Shown here one piece after another: positions 1-8,224 of a DNA stretch of 64,000 nucleotides. Made by a program: the position numbers and the translations under genes. Source of the stretch: JACZST01 sp964195155 (GTDB lineage Bacteria; Actinomycetota; Acidimicrobiia; Spongiisociales; UBA5794). The stretch spans positions 15,305-79,304 of the forward strand of contig CAXMOP010000079.1 of the NCBI GenBank assembly GCA_964195155.1. Reading direction: 5' to 3'. How positions within the stretch are numbered: position 1 is the first letter of the stretch; every line of letters starts with the position of its first letter. The notes beneath the pieces were generated by a model. The model was not told the DNA's origin, did no database searches, and was given only the letters and a program-made list of their open reading frames with translations.

Positions 1-510
1 CTCGAGGGCCGAGAGATCTTCGTCAAGACCGGAGACCTCGGGGGTCAGGGATACACACTGTCCCGTCTCAGCTGGACCTACTGGCTGATGGGTGACTACG
101 TCAGGGCAAAGCGTCACGGCGAGGAAGGCCTGGAGAACTTCGAGGAGATCAACCATCGCTGGGGAGTTGCGGCTTCCTGGTGCCGGATCGGGATGGCCGA
201 ACTCGGTCTCGGCAACGTCGAAGCCGCAGCCGAGGCGTTCCGCACCGGCATGGAGTCGGCGCGTCGGCACAAGATGCAAACCCTCGTCTATTACGCGTTG
301 ATGGGAATGGGAAGAGTGTTTGCGGCGGAGGGTAAGACCGACGCCGCGGTGCGCCTCCTCGTCCACAACGTCCAAGCGCCGCAAAACCCGTACGTCGAGC
401 TGGCACAGGAAGCGCTGGATGATCTGTCCCCTCAGGCGACCGAAGAGATGCGACTCGCTGGAGGCGAAATGACGCTCGATGACGCCGTCGCCCTCGCATC
501 CGAGGATTGA
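1..510 (+). CDS. C-terminal part of a TPR-containing multidomain regulator (5' end outside window)
   Basis: The frame is open from base 1, so the start lies upstream. About 169 residues are visible. They are alpha-helical with degenerate tetratricopeptide spacing (A-x-x-x-A and Y-A-L-x-G-M-G patterns). The tail, ending EMTLDDAVALASED, resembles the C-termini of large actinobacterial regulators built as cyclase or kinase, P-loop ATPase, then TPR. The gene at 28411-29325 ends in a related tail. The N-terminal output domain is not in the window, so the exact role is unknown. TPRs in this family usually serve protein or ligand sensing. Confidence 0.6.
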   Translation, partial: LEGREIFVKTGDLGGQGYTLSRLSWTYWLMGDYVRAKRHGEEGLENFEEINHRWGVAASWCRIGMAELGLGNVEAAAEAFRTGMESARRHKMQTLVYYALMGMGRVFAAEGKTDAAVRLLVHNVQAPQNPYVELAQEALDDLSPQATEEMRLAGGEMTLDDAVALASED

Positions 511-831
511 CCAACTTCTGAGCAACCCCCACCCCCGATCACCCTCTCCGGTCCCGGGCGGGACCACCACCCAGAATCCTGGAACAACCACCCACCGTCC
601 ACCAAACCGGCGGCGGATTACCCACATATCCTCACTTCCCGGGCGGTCCATCGAGGAACATTCGCGCACGCTGGTCCCTTAGGCGGGACTCGCACCGGGC
701 GGGAGAATCAGGGCGAGAAACAGGGGGGAGAAACGCGGATCTCACACCCTCCACCCGGAAGTGGGCCGAAGACACCGGTCAAGACACATCTGGAGCGGCC
801 GTTCCCGCCTCTTTGGTAGCGTGGCCGCAAC
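511..831. other. Gene-free stretch with a partial REP-like motif
   Basis: No convincing gene lies here. The DNA is C/G rich with several GGGCGGGA/TCCCGCC-like words, which may be remnants of repeats. The promoter of the DUF2269 gene must lie in its right part. The only recognisable structure is the motif at 715-740, which is shared with the right end of the window. Confidence 0.5.
715..740 (+). repeat. Family B REP fragment (GAGAAACAGGGGG motif)
   Basis: About 22 of 26 bases match 63923-63948, which follows a fuller family B REP element. The motif reads GAGAAACAGGGGG, then GAGAAACG. It is probably a degraded copy of the same intergenic palindromic repeat. Confidence 0.4.
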
Positions 832-1275
832 ATGCTCAGAGACTGGCTGCTGTTCCTGCACATCGTGTCGGTTGTCGTGTACCTCGGTGGCGCGGTGACG
901 ATCACCATCCAGGCAACGGGCGCGGCCGGGATCCCGCGTCAATTCCTGAGACTTGCCAAGCAGGCCGACCGAGCGATCGGTATCGGGGCGGTGCTCACGC
1001 TGCTGACCGGCGTCGGGCTCGTCGTGGAGAGCGACTTCTGGAGCTTCTCCATGTTCTTCGTCTGGTTCGGCATCGGCGCTCTGGTGTTGTCGGGTGCGGT
1101 TGACGGGTTGTACACACGCAGAAAGACCGCCGCGATCGAGGCCGCCATCGACAACGAAGGGCCGGACTCACAAACCGTGACCGGGCATCTTCAGCAAGTG
1201 GTCGTGGTGAACGGCGCTGTGCTCGGGCTCTTGCTCACCGTGATCTGGGCGATGGTCTTCAAGGCCGGCGCGTAG
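832..1275 (+). CDS. DUF2269-like integral membrane protein
   Basis: The 147-residue protein has four predicted membrane helices: about residues 5-25, 48-66, 70-92 and 122-144. The opening LLFLHIVSVVVYLGGA is typical of the DUF2269 / CopD-like family of small four-helix proteins. Helix 1 carries a conserved His that could bind haem or metal in relatives. The second half ends with the pattern VVNGAVLGLLLTVIWAMVF. The function of the family is not established. The gene stands alone and is convergent with the S-adenosylmethionine synthetase gene, with only 3 bases between their stop codons. Confidence 0.7.
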   Translation: MLRDWLLFLHIVSVVVYLGGAVTITIQATGAAGIPRQFLRLAKQADRAIGIGAVLTLLTGVGLVVESDFWSFSMFFVWFGIGALVLSGAVDGLYTRRKTAAIEAAIDNEGPDSQTVTGHLQQVVVVNGAVLGLLLTVIWAMVFKAGA

Positions 1276-1278
1276 ACC

Positions 1279-2433
1279 TCAATACAGCTCGTACTCGCCA
1301 GCGATGAGCCGGTCGCGGACCCCGTCCCAATCCGCAAGAGAATCAGCGACGATCACCTTCACCGCGGCATCGTCGAGTGCTCCGGCGACCTCGACGTGGA
1401 TTGCCTGGGGTTCGGTCACCGAGTGGCCGATCGCCGACAACATCCGCACCGTTGCTTCGGTGGCGTCGGTCTCGGCGGTGACCCGGATTGCAATATCGTG
1501 GGCCAGGGCGTGATAGGTCTTGCCCACGTGCGCTGCCGGGTTCTTTCCGGCTGCCGCCTCGAGGCTCATGGGGCGGTACGGCGTGATGAGTCCGCCGAAG
1601 CGATTGCCACGGCCGACCTGGCCGTCATCGCCGGCCTCGGCCGACGTACCGGTGAGCGTGAGGTACTGGGCGTTGGCGCTGTCGGCCTCGTTCACCATCA
1701 CCGCCGCGCCATCGCCGAAAACGTCTCTGACCAGAGCCAACGCATCGACCCGCACCCGTTCGACGACGTCGTCGTACGCCGCACGGTTGGCGACAGCGGT
1801 GGCCATGATCGGCACCGCCACCGTCATCGTCACCTCGGAACCGGCGCGGGCGCCCATCACCTTGATGTCGCGCCCGATCGGAACCGAGGTGCGGTAGCTG
1901 TCAGAGTTCAAGTACCGCTCCAACCTCCACACCGCGTCTTCGAGCGGAGAGCGGGGGAGGGATACCGCAGCAAATGAGGTGTCGTTGGCGAGCGGCGCGT
2001 CGGTGTCGTCGCCTTGAGTGACGACATCGGCGAGGTCGATCGATGACGGGTTGAGCCACACCTCGACGTTGAATGCCTCCGCAGAGGCGTCTGGCAGAAT
2101 CTCCAACAGTCGGCGCTTGGTATCGACGGCCAGGTCGTCCGGGTTTGGCTCCCAGTCTGATGAGGCGTCGGCCTTGCCGACCATCACCAGTCGCGACGGT
2201 CTGGTATGGCTTCCGCCACCGAACCCGATGTCGACCGAGCCGGCGGCAAGTACGGCCTTGTCCACGTTGAACGGCTGTACCCGGCCCGTCTTCTCCAGGT
2301 ACGTGGCCGCCAGGTCGCGAGCCAACTCCTCGGCGAGGTGATCGCAGATGGTGTCGGGGTGTCCGGTGCCCTTGCGCTCGACGAACTCGACCGGCGGGTC
2401 GTATTGCGAGCGCTGATTGATCGATAGGTTCAT
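1279..2433 (-). CDS. Archaeal-type S-adenosylmethionine synthetase (methionine adenosyltransferase)
   Basis: The 384-residue protein would make S-adenosylmethionine from methionine and ATP. It belongs to the archaeal-type family (Pfam AdoMet_Synthase), not the classical bacterial MetK. Evidence is the opening VEFVERKGTGHPDTICDHLAE, the glycine-rich GFGGGSHTRPSRLVMVGKAD, a NPSSIDLADVVTQGDD segment, and GRGNRFGGLITPYRPMSLEA near residue 290. The ATG at 2433 is preferred over the GTG-like extension at 2484 because it is preceded by GGGGGACCC and starts just before the conserved N-terminus. The family is normal in Archaea and sporadic in bacteria. A second, MetK-type enzyme may exist elsewhere in the genome. 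Confidence 0.88.
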   Translation of the reverse strand: MNLSINQRSQYDPPVEFVERKGTGHPDTICDHLAEELARDLAATYLEKTGRVQPFNVDKAVLAAGSVDIGFGGGSHTRPSRLVMVGKADASSDWEPNPDDLAVDTKRRLLEILPDASAEAFNVEVWLNPSSIDLADVVTQGDDTDAPLANDTSFAAVSLPRSPLEDAVWRLERYLNSDSYRTSVPIGRDIKVMGARAGSEVTMTVAVPIMATAVANRAAYDDVVERVRVDALALVRDVFGDGAAVMVNEADSANAQYLTLTGTSAEAGDDGQVGRGNRFGGLITPYRPMSLEAAAGKNPAAHVGKTYHALAHDIAIRVTAETDATEATVRMLSAIGHSVTEPQAIHVEVAGALDDAAVKVIVADSLADWDGVRDRLIAGEYELY

Positions 2434-2526
2434 GGGTCCCCCGTGTGGCCGGCACGGGAATCGTACAGGCCTCACCGTCTTCACGGATCGGCTGTGTCCG
2501 GGATCTCAGGGCCGGCGGGCCGCCCG

Positions 2527-3120
2527 CTACCAGCGTTCGCGGTGGATGATGTCGTCTCGGCGGCCGCGTTTGAGCGAACCGGACTTGCGGTCCGGTGCAG
2601 GGTGCCCGATGGTCACGATCCCGATCGGGGTGACGTCGTCGGGGATGCCGAGCAGGTCCCTGATCTCCGGCATCCTGTGTGAGCCGAGGAACCCGGCGGC
2701 GAGCTCCTCGTCGACCGCAGCGAGCAGCATGTTCTGCATCGCAGCGCCGCCGTCGACCCACCAGTAGGGAACCGGCCAGTTCTCGGCGTTGGCCAGCGGG
2801 CTGTCCGGGCCGCCCTTGTCCTGCTCCGCGTAGCGGTCGGCATACACCCGGGAGGACACGCAGACGAGCACATGGACCGGTGCCTTCGAGATCCAGGGGT
2901 CCATGCCCATCGCGACATAGTCCTCTTCGCCCGCCAGCATGGCGATCTCCTTGCGGATCGCGGCGTCGGTGACCGACACCAGGAACACGCCCTGAGAGAA
3001 GCCGGCCGAAGGGATATGGAACCCGGCTTCGAGGATCCGATCGAGCACGTCGGGAGCGACGGGCTCGTCGGTGTAGTTGCGCACCATGCGCCGCCGCCGG
3101 ACCACCTCGCCGAACTCCAC
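2527..3120 (-). CDS. Nitroreductase-family flavoprotein
   Basis: The 197-residue protein matches the FMN-dependent nitroreductase fold. The N-terminal FGEVVRRRRMVRNYTDEPV carries the basic cluster that binds FMN phosphate. It is followed by ILEAGFHIPSAGFSQGVFLV, a WVDGGAAMQNMLLAAVDEELAAGFLG helix, and the nucleotide-contacting GIVTIGHPAPD near the end. Substrates of this family are diverse (quinones, nitro compounds, F420 or flavin intermediates), so none is assigned. The GTG start overlaps the pntB stop as TAGTG, so translation is probably coupled to the transhydrogenase operon. Confidence 0.82.
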   Translation of the reverse strand: MEFGEVVRRRRMVRNYTDEPVAPDVLDRILEAGFHIPSAGFSQGVFLVSVTDAAIRKEIAMLAGEEDYVAMGMDPWISKAPVHVLVCVSSRVYADRYAEQDKGGPDSPLANAENWPVPYWWVDGGAAMQNMLLAAVDEELAAGFLGSHRMPEIRDLLGIPDDVTPIGIVTIGHPAPDRKSGSLKRGRRDDIIHRERW

Positions 3121-4493
3121 TACAGCTCCTTGAGCGCGGCGATGACCTCTTCGAGGCCGGCCTTTGCGTCGGAGAACAGCATCATGGTGGATTCCTCATA
3201 AAACAGGGGGTTGTCGATGCCGGCAAACCCCGGCGACAGGCTCCGCTTGACCACCACCGCGGTCCTGGCCGTGTCCACCTCGAGGATGGGCATGCCGTAG
3301 ATCGGACTCGAAGCGTCGTCCCTTGCCGACGGGTTGACGACGTCGTTGGCTCCGACGACCAGCACGACGTCGGTGTTCGCCATCCTCGGGTTGGAGTGGT
3401 CGAGGTCGAGGAGCTGTTCGTAGGGAACGTCGGCCTCGGCAAGCAGCACGTTCATGTGGCCCGGCATGCGCCCGGCTACCGGGTGGATGGCGTATTCGAC
3501 GTTGATCCCGCGCTCCTCCAGCGCCGTCGCCAGGTCGCGCACCGCGTGCTGGGCCTGCGCGACGGCGAGCCCGTAGCCCGGAACCACCATCACGTTCTGA
3601 GCGTACGCCAGAGAAATCGCCACATCGTCGGGAGAGGCGCGGTTCACCGGCCGATCTCCTGCGTCGAATGCGGCGGCCCCCTCGGTGCCGAAGCCGGCGA
3701 AGAGGACATTGGCCAGGGAGCGGTTCATCGCCTCCGACATCTGGATCGTGAGGATGAGCCCTGCCGCACCGACCAGGGCACCCCCGATGATCAGTGCCTG
3801 GTTGCCGATGACGAATCCAGCCATGGCCGCAGCAACGCCGGAGAAGGAGTTGAGCAGGGAGATGACGACCGGCATGTCGGCGCCGCCGATCGCCACCACC
3901 GCGGTGATGCCAAGCACGAAGGTCACGCCGGCGAGAATCCAATAGGCGGTGGGATCTCCGGACCAAACCGCCCAGATTCCGACGCCGAGTGATATTGCCG
4001 CCAGCACTGCGTTGAACCAGGGGCCGCCCGGCAGCGACATGGGACGGCCGGTGATCAGGCCCTGCAACTTGCCGTAGGCGATGAAGCTTCCGGAGAAGGT
4101 AACGACACCGATGGCGATGGACAGCGCCACCGTCACCCCGGTCTCGGTGGCAAAGTCGCCGTCGGTGGCGAGGATCTCGGTGGCGGCAACCAGTGCCGAG
4201 GCACCGCCACCAAAGCCGTTGAACGCGGCCACCAGTTGTGGCATCCCGGTCATCTGCACCCGGACCGCGAATACGGCGCCGATGGCGCCGCCGATGATCA
4301 GCCCGGCGCCGATCGTCCACCACATCACGCCGGTGTCGTCGATGATGCTGGCGACGGTCACCAGCACCGCGACCAGCATGCCCACCGCAGCGATGAGGTT
4401 GCCACGCCGTGCGGTGCGCGGGCTGCCGAGGCCGCGTAGCCCGATGATGAAGAGAACGCCGGCGAGCAGGTACAGCAGCGTGGTGGTGGTCAT
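3120..4493 (-). CDS. pntB: NAD(P) transhydrogenase beta subunit PntB
   Basis: The 457-residue protein is the membrane domain II plus NADP(H)-binding domain III of proton-translocating transhydrogenase, which exchanges hydride between NADH and NADP+. The first 270 residues contain eight or nine helices. The C-terminal 180 residues form a Rossmann domain with VPGYGLAVAQAQHAVRDLA, AGRMPGHMNVLLAEADVPY and DVVLVVGANDVVNP, all diagnostic of domain III. The start at MTTTTLL is chosen because it overlaps the stop of the preceding gene by ATGA and begins with a helix. A much longer upstream frame is antisense-like Arg-rich sequence. Confidence 0.95.
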   Translation of the reverse strand: MTTTTLLYLLAGVLFIIGLRGLGSPRTARRGNLIAAVGMLVAVLVTVASIIDDTGVMWWTIGAGLIIGGAIGAVFAVRVQMTGMPQLVAAFNGFGGGASALVAATEILATDGDFATETGVTVALSIAIGVVTFSGSFIAYGKLQGLITGRPMSLPGGPWFNAVLAAISLGVGIWAVWSGDPTAYWILAGVTFVLGITAVVAIGGADMPVVISLLNSFSGVAAAMAGFVIGNQALIIGGALVGAAGLILTIQMSEAMNRSLANVLFAGFGTEGAAAFDAGDRPVNRASPDDVAISLAYAQNVMVVPGYGLAVAQAQHAVRDLATALEERGINVEYAIHPVAGRMPGHMNVLLAEADVPYEQLLDLDHSNPRMANTDVVLVVGANDVVNPSARDDASSPIYGMPILEVDTARTAVVVKRSLSPGFAGIDNPLFYEESTMMLFSDAKAGLEEVIAALKEL

Positions 4494-4786
4494 TCCTTCT
4501 TCGCCGGCTTCCTCTTGAACATCTCCAGCATCCGGTCGGTGACGAGGAACCCACCGACGACGTTGATGGTGGCGAAAACCACTGCGAGCAGGGCGAGGAT
4601 GGTGGCGGCGGCGCCATCGGCGAAGGCCGAGGCAAGGATGGCACCGACGATGGTGATGCCAGAGATCGCGTTCGCCCCGGACATCAGAGGTGTGTGCAGC
4701 GTCTGTGGCACCTTGGAGATCACTTCGAAGCCGACGAAGGCGGCGAGGACGAACACCACGATGCCCTGGACGAACAATTCGCTCAC
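4490..4786 (-). CDS. pntAB: NAD(P) transhydrogenase alpha-2 subunit (membrane part)
   Basis: The 98-residue protein has three membrane helices. The conserved SKVPQTLHTPLMSGANAISG motif is shared with the C-terminal part of enterobacterial PntA. A separate alpha-2 gene is the three-subunit arrangement known from Rhodospirillum and from many actinobacteria. The GTG start overlaps the pntA1 stop by GTGA, and its own stop overlaps pntB by ATGA. It supplies helices to the proton channel. Confidence 0.95.
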   Translation of the reverse strand: MSELFVQGIVVFVLAAFVGFEVISKVPQTLHTPLMSGANAISGITIVGAILASAFADGAAATILALLAVVFATINVVGGFLVTDRMLEMFKRKPAKKE

Positions 4787-5919
4787 GATGCCTCCTCGTC
4801 GAGCCCCATCGCCGAGCGGGTCCTCGGGTGCACAATCTCGCCCTGATGAGTGATCGTGGCGGGCCCGATCACGTCGTCTTCGAGGTCGACGGCGATGCCA
4901 TCGTCGGTCCGCATCCGATCGGCGATCTCCTGGAGGTTGCGTGCATACATCCGGCTGGCGTCGGTTGCGGTCTGGCTGGCGAGGTCCGACGGGCCGTAGA
5001 TCGCCACCCCATCGACGCCAACGACTACATCCGTTTCCGATCCGGCGACATTGCCACCGGTCGAAGCCGCCATGTCGACGATCACCGAGCCGGGGCGCAT
5101 GGCGGCGACCATCTCTTCGGTGACGAGGCGAGGGGCGGCGCGTCCCGGGATCTGCGCGGTGGTGACGATGACGTCGGAGTCGGCGACGAACTTGGCGAGA
5201 ATTTCCTGCTGGCGCGCCGCGGTGTCTTCATCCACCTCGGTGGCGTAGCCGCCCTCATCGGCAGCCTGGGTCGGCGCATCGACGAAGGAGGCGCCAAGGC
5301 TCTCGACCTGTTCTTTGGTTTCGGGCCGGATGTCGTAGGCGTGCACGACGGCCCCAAGCCGCCGGAAGGTGGCGATCGCCTGGAGCCCCGCCACTCCCAC
5401 GCCGAGCACCAGGGCCCTGGCCGGCGGAATCGTGCCGGCGGCGGTCACCAGCATGGGGAGGAACTTTGGAGACTCCGACGCAGCGAGCAGCGCAGCCGCG
5501 TATCCGGCGATGTTCTGCTGAGACGAAAGCGCATCCATCGACTGAGCAACGGTGATGCGCGGGATCGCCTCGACGGCGACGGCGGTGACGTTGCGCTCGG
5601 CGAGGGCATCGATGAGGGCGGTCGCCACAAAGGGGTCGAGGAAACCAGACAGCACGGATCCGGGCCGCAGCAGTGCGATTTCGTCGTGGGTCGGCGGCCC
5701 CACCCGTAGCACGAGGTCCGCGTCGTGGGCTGCCGCCGCATCCGGGACGATCGACGCTCCGGCCTCGACAAACGCCTCGTCGGGGAACCCCGCGGCAACG
5801 CCGGCGCCGGTCTCGACCACCACCTCCCAGTCCCACCCGGCAAAGACCTTCACCGATGAGGGCACCGCAGCGATCCGCTGCTCATGTGCCGCGTTTTCTT
5901 TTGGGATGCCGACTCGCAC
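4783..5919 (-). CDS. pntAA: NAD(P) transhydrogenase alpha-1 subunit (NAD(H)-binding)
   Basis: The 378-residue soluble domain I binds NAD(H). It is homologous to alanine dehydrogenase: VRVGIPKENAAHEQRIA at the N-terminus, the RITVAQSMDALSSQQNIAGY loop near residue 130, and LVLGVGVAGLQAIATFRRLGA as the dinucleotide-binding turn. TTAQIPGRAAPRLVTEEMV and GSVIVDMAASTGGN follow. The GTG at 5919 directly precedes the conserved start. The longer frame upstream has no family similarity. It is the first gene of the operon pntAA-pntAB-pntB-nitroreductase and is divergent from the permease operon across 92 bases. Confidence 0.93.
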   Translation of the reverse strand: MRVGIPKENAAHEQRIAAVPSSVKVFAGWDWEVVVETGAGVAAGFPDEAFVEAGASIVPDAAAAHDADLVLRVGPPTHDEIALLRPGSVLSGFLDPFVATALIDALAERNVTAVAVEAIPRITVAQSMDALSSQQNIAGYAAALLAASESPKFLPMLVTAAGTIPPARALVLGVGVAGLQAIATFRRLGAVVHAYDIRPETKEQVESLGASFVDAPTQAADEGGYATEVDEDTAARQQEILAKFVADSDVIVTTAQIPGRAAPRLVTEEMVAAMRPGSVIVDMAASTGGNVAGSETDVVVGVDGVAIYGPSDLASQTATDASRMYARNLQEIADRMRTDDGIAVDLEDDVIGPATITHQGEIVHPRTRSAMGLDEEAS

Positions 5920-6011
5920 GGCCGGGACGCTACTGCATCCGGTCGGCGAGCGCCTGCGTGACCCGGTATCGTGATGCGCGGCGGCGAGATTCGTCGATCG
6001 GCCGCCCAACG

Positions 6012-7178
6012 ATGACCAAGTATCTTGTCGGACGCCTGGCCGCCGGGCTGATCACGCTCGTGGTCTTTGCCACGATCTTGTTCTTCATGACGGACCTGCT
6101 CATGCCGGGCGACTTCGTCACCCGATTCACCAACGACCTCACCGACGCCCAGATGGCAGAGCTGCGCAACTACCTTGGCATCGACCGGCCGCTGCTGGTG
6201 CGGTACGTCGAGTACATGAAGGGGCTGGCCACCGGCGACCTCGGGCTGTCGTTCTGGGGAGTGTCGGTGTCGTCCCTGCTCTGGGCATTGCTGCCATGGA
6301 CCCTGCTCATCCTTGTCGTCGCCATGGGAGTCGCGTTCCCGGCCGGGTACTGGATGGGAAAGCGGGCAGCATGGAAATCGGGCGCGACGGGCTCGGCGGG
6401 CCTGACGATGGGCTCGATCGCGCTGCACACGACCTTTCCCCCGTTGCTCGTGTTCGTGCTGGCCATCGGCACCGCCAAGCTCACCTCCGGGGAAGGAATG
6501 AACAGCCTGCACCGGCTCTTCCTGAGCGGCGATCTGGCCTCGCAGACGGTGTGGCGCATGCTCGGCACCATCGCGGTGGTGGCGATCGCCGTCTCCGCCA
6601 TGGGGCTGCTCCTTTCCCGACGGAAAAAGAGCGCGCCGACACGGCTGTGGATTCCTGCGCTTGTCATCGGCCCGGTGCTGGCGTGGGCGGCCATGGGGAT
6701 GGCCGGCGCGGCCTTCGATGTCCTGTTGTACCTGGCCCTTCCGATCACCGCCGTTGCGCTGCTGGCGGTCGGTGAGGTGGTACTCGTCACCAAGGCGACG
6801 ACCGCGGCCGCCGCTCAGGAGGACTTCGTGATCGGGGCTCGGGCCAAGGGCGTGCAAGAAGCGGACATCCGCGACCACCACGCCGCCCGGTATGCGCTGC
6901 TGCCCACGCTGAGCAAGCTGGCGGTGAGCGTCCCGTTCGTCTTGGCGGGCTTGATGATCGTCGAGGTGTCGTTCGGATGGCCCGAAGCCGGGACGCTCGG
7001 CCTCACCGTTCCCGGCCTGAGCTCGATGCTCTTCACCTCGCTCGAGCAGCGGGACGTGCCGGTCGTCGTCGGCGGGCTTTTTGCCATCGGGCTGATCGTG
7101 CTCACCCTCCGACTGCTGCTCGACGTCGCCCACGCCACGCTCGATCCGAGGATCCGGTTCGGAAGGGACGCAGCATGA
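6012..7178 (+). CDS. Oligopeptide/dipeptide-type ABC transporter permease, B-type (copy 1)
   Basis: The 388-residue DppB/OppB-like permease has about eight helices. Hallmarks are the N-terminal MTKYLVGRLAAGLITLVVF helix and GIDRPLLVRYVEYMKGLATGDLG. The EAA loop at about residues 272-300 (EDFVIGARAKGVQEADI plus HHAARYALLPTLS) contacts the ATPase. The end, LDPRIRFG, is typical of DppB. The protein is longer than usual DppB (about 310-340) because of an extra helix-loop-helix around residues 170-240. The ATG at 6012 is chosen because the upstream frame is antisense to pntAA. The stop overlaps the next start by ATGA. No substrate-binding protein or ATPase lies nearby. Confidence 0.88.
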   Translation: MTKYLVGRLAAGLITLVVFATILFFMTDLLMPGDFVTRFTNDLTDAQMAELRNYLGIDRPLLVRYVEYMKGLATGDLGLSFWGVSVSSLLWALLPWTLLILVVAMGVAFPAGYWMGKRAAWKSGATGSAGLTMGSIALHTTFPPLLVFVLAIGTAKLTSGEGMNSLHRLFLSGDLASQTVWRMLGTIAVVAIAVSAMGLLLSRRKKSAPTRLWIPALVIGPVLAWAAMGMAGAAFDVLLYLALPITAVALLAVGEVVLVTKATTAAAAQEDFVIGARAKGVQEADIRDHHAARYALLPTLSKLAVSVPFVLAGLMIVEVSFGWPEAGTLGLTVPGLSSMLFTSLEQRDVPVVVGGLFAIGLIVLTLRLLLDVAHATLDPRIRFGRDAA

Positions 7179-8224
7179 CCGCCGTCGCCGAACGCGAAAC
7201 CGCCGTTGCCACCAGCACCGGGGCGACCAGCGGCCACCGCACTGCCGCCCTGGCGCGCTTTCATGGGAGTCGCCCGGGAATGGTTGGGCTGGTTCTCCTC
7301 ATCATCTTCACGCTGATGGCCGTCGCGTATCCAATCCTGACCAGGACCGTGTGGGATCCGAATCTCTACGACCCGGAGTTCGGCCTCGACCTGGTGATCG
7401 TCAACAAGGTCGTGGTTGCCGAGGTTGTCGATGCGCAGCGGGAGGTCGCGTTGGCGTTCGCCGCGCGACGCGACCCGTCAATCCGGCTCGGCGACACGGT
7501 ACCGGGGAGGGTCGGAGCCGGATTCGGGACGACCCACCTGCTTGGCACCGACCCGACTGGGCGAGACATCCTGGCCATGCTGTTGGCCGGCGCCGGACCG
7601 GCCCTGATGATTGCAGTGAGCGCTGCGCTCACCACCGCCGTCGTTGCCCTTTCCTTTGCCGCGCTCGGCGCCTACTTCAGAGGCCCGGTCGACGCCATCC
7701 TCTCCAACACCTCGAACGCGTTGCTGCTGCTGCCGGCGCCCCTGGTGATGATCGTCCTTGGCACATCGCGGTATCGCAACGCCTTCACACCGGTGACGTT
7801 CGGCGTCCTGTACGGCCTGCTCGTGGGGGGCGGCGCCGTTGCCATCGTGATGCGCTCCGAGGCCTTTGCCACCATGAGCAAGGGCTATATCGATACGGCC
7901 AGGGCGTCGGGGGCAGGTTCAGGACGGATCATCGGCAGACATCTCGTCCCGCAACTGCTGCCCCTCGCCTCGGTATCGATCCTGGTCGGGATCACCGGAG
8001 CCATCGTGGCCGACGCCTTCATTGCCTTCACCGGATTCGGCCCGAACCGCTTCAGCTGGGGGACGATGCTGTCGTGGGCCATCGCCTTCCCCGACCTCAA
8101 CGGTCCGGTCGACACCCCATGGAACGTGTTGGTTGCCGGTGGTCTGGCGATCTCACTGCTTGCCGCTTCGTTCTATCTCGTCGCGATCGGCATCCATGCT
8201 GCGTTCGACATGCCAAAGCGATGA
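7175..8224 (+). CDS. Oligopeptide/dipeptide-type ABC transporter permease, C-type (copy 1)
   Basis: The 349-residue protein is the DppC/OppC partner. It has a cytosolic N-terminus, then helix RPGMVGLVLLIIFTLMAVAYPIL. A long external loop follows (residues about 55-120, with HLLGTDPTGRDILAMLLAGA, the canonical DppC motif, at its end). The EAA loop is SKGYIDTARASGAGSGRIIGRH. It overlaps both neighbours by ATGA. The external loop is larger than in standard DppC, as in its paralogue at 9384-10433. The substrate is not deducible. Confidence 0.88.
   Translation: MTAVAERETAVATSTGATSGHRTAALARFHGSRPGMVGLVLLIIFTLMAVAYPILTRTVWDPNLYDPEFGLDLVIVNKVVVAEVVDAQREVALAFAARRDPSIRLGDTVPGRVGAGFGTTHLLGTDPTGRDILAMLLAGAGPALMIAVSAALTTAVVALSFAALGAYFRGPVDAILSNTSNALLLLPAPLVMIVLGTSRYRNAFTPVTFGVLYGLLVGGGAVAIVMRSEAFATMSKGYIDTARASGAGSGRIIGRHLVPQLLPLASVSILVGITGAIVADAFIAFTGFGPNRFSWGTMLSWAIAFPDLNGPVDTPWNVLVAGGLAISLLAASFYLVAIGIHAAFDMPKR

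Noticed and set aside
3120..4835. 571-residue version of PntB
   Set aside because: The first 114 codons overlap pntAB and pntAA in another frame and are Arg/His-rich. The family start is at 4493, with an ATGA overlap.
7351..8220. N-terminal extension of the third permease
   Set aside because: It is a shadow of the preceding permease. The real start at 8221 overlaps the previous stop by ATGA.
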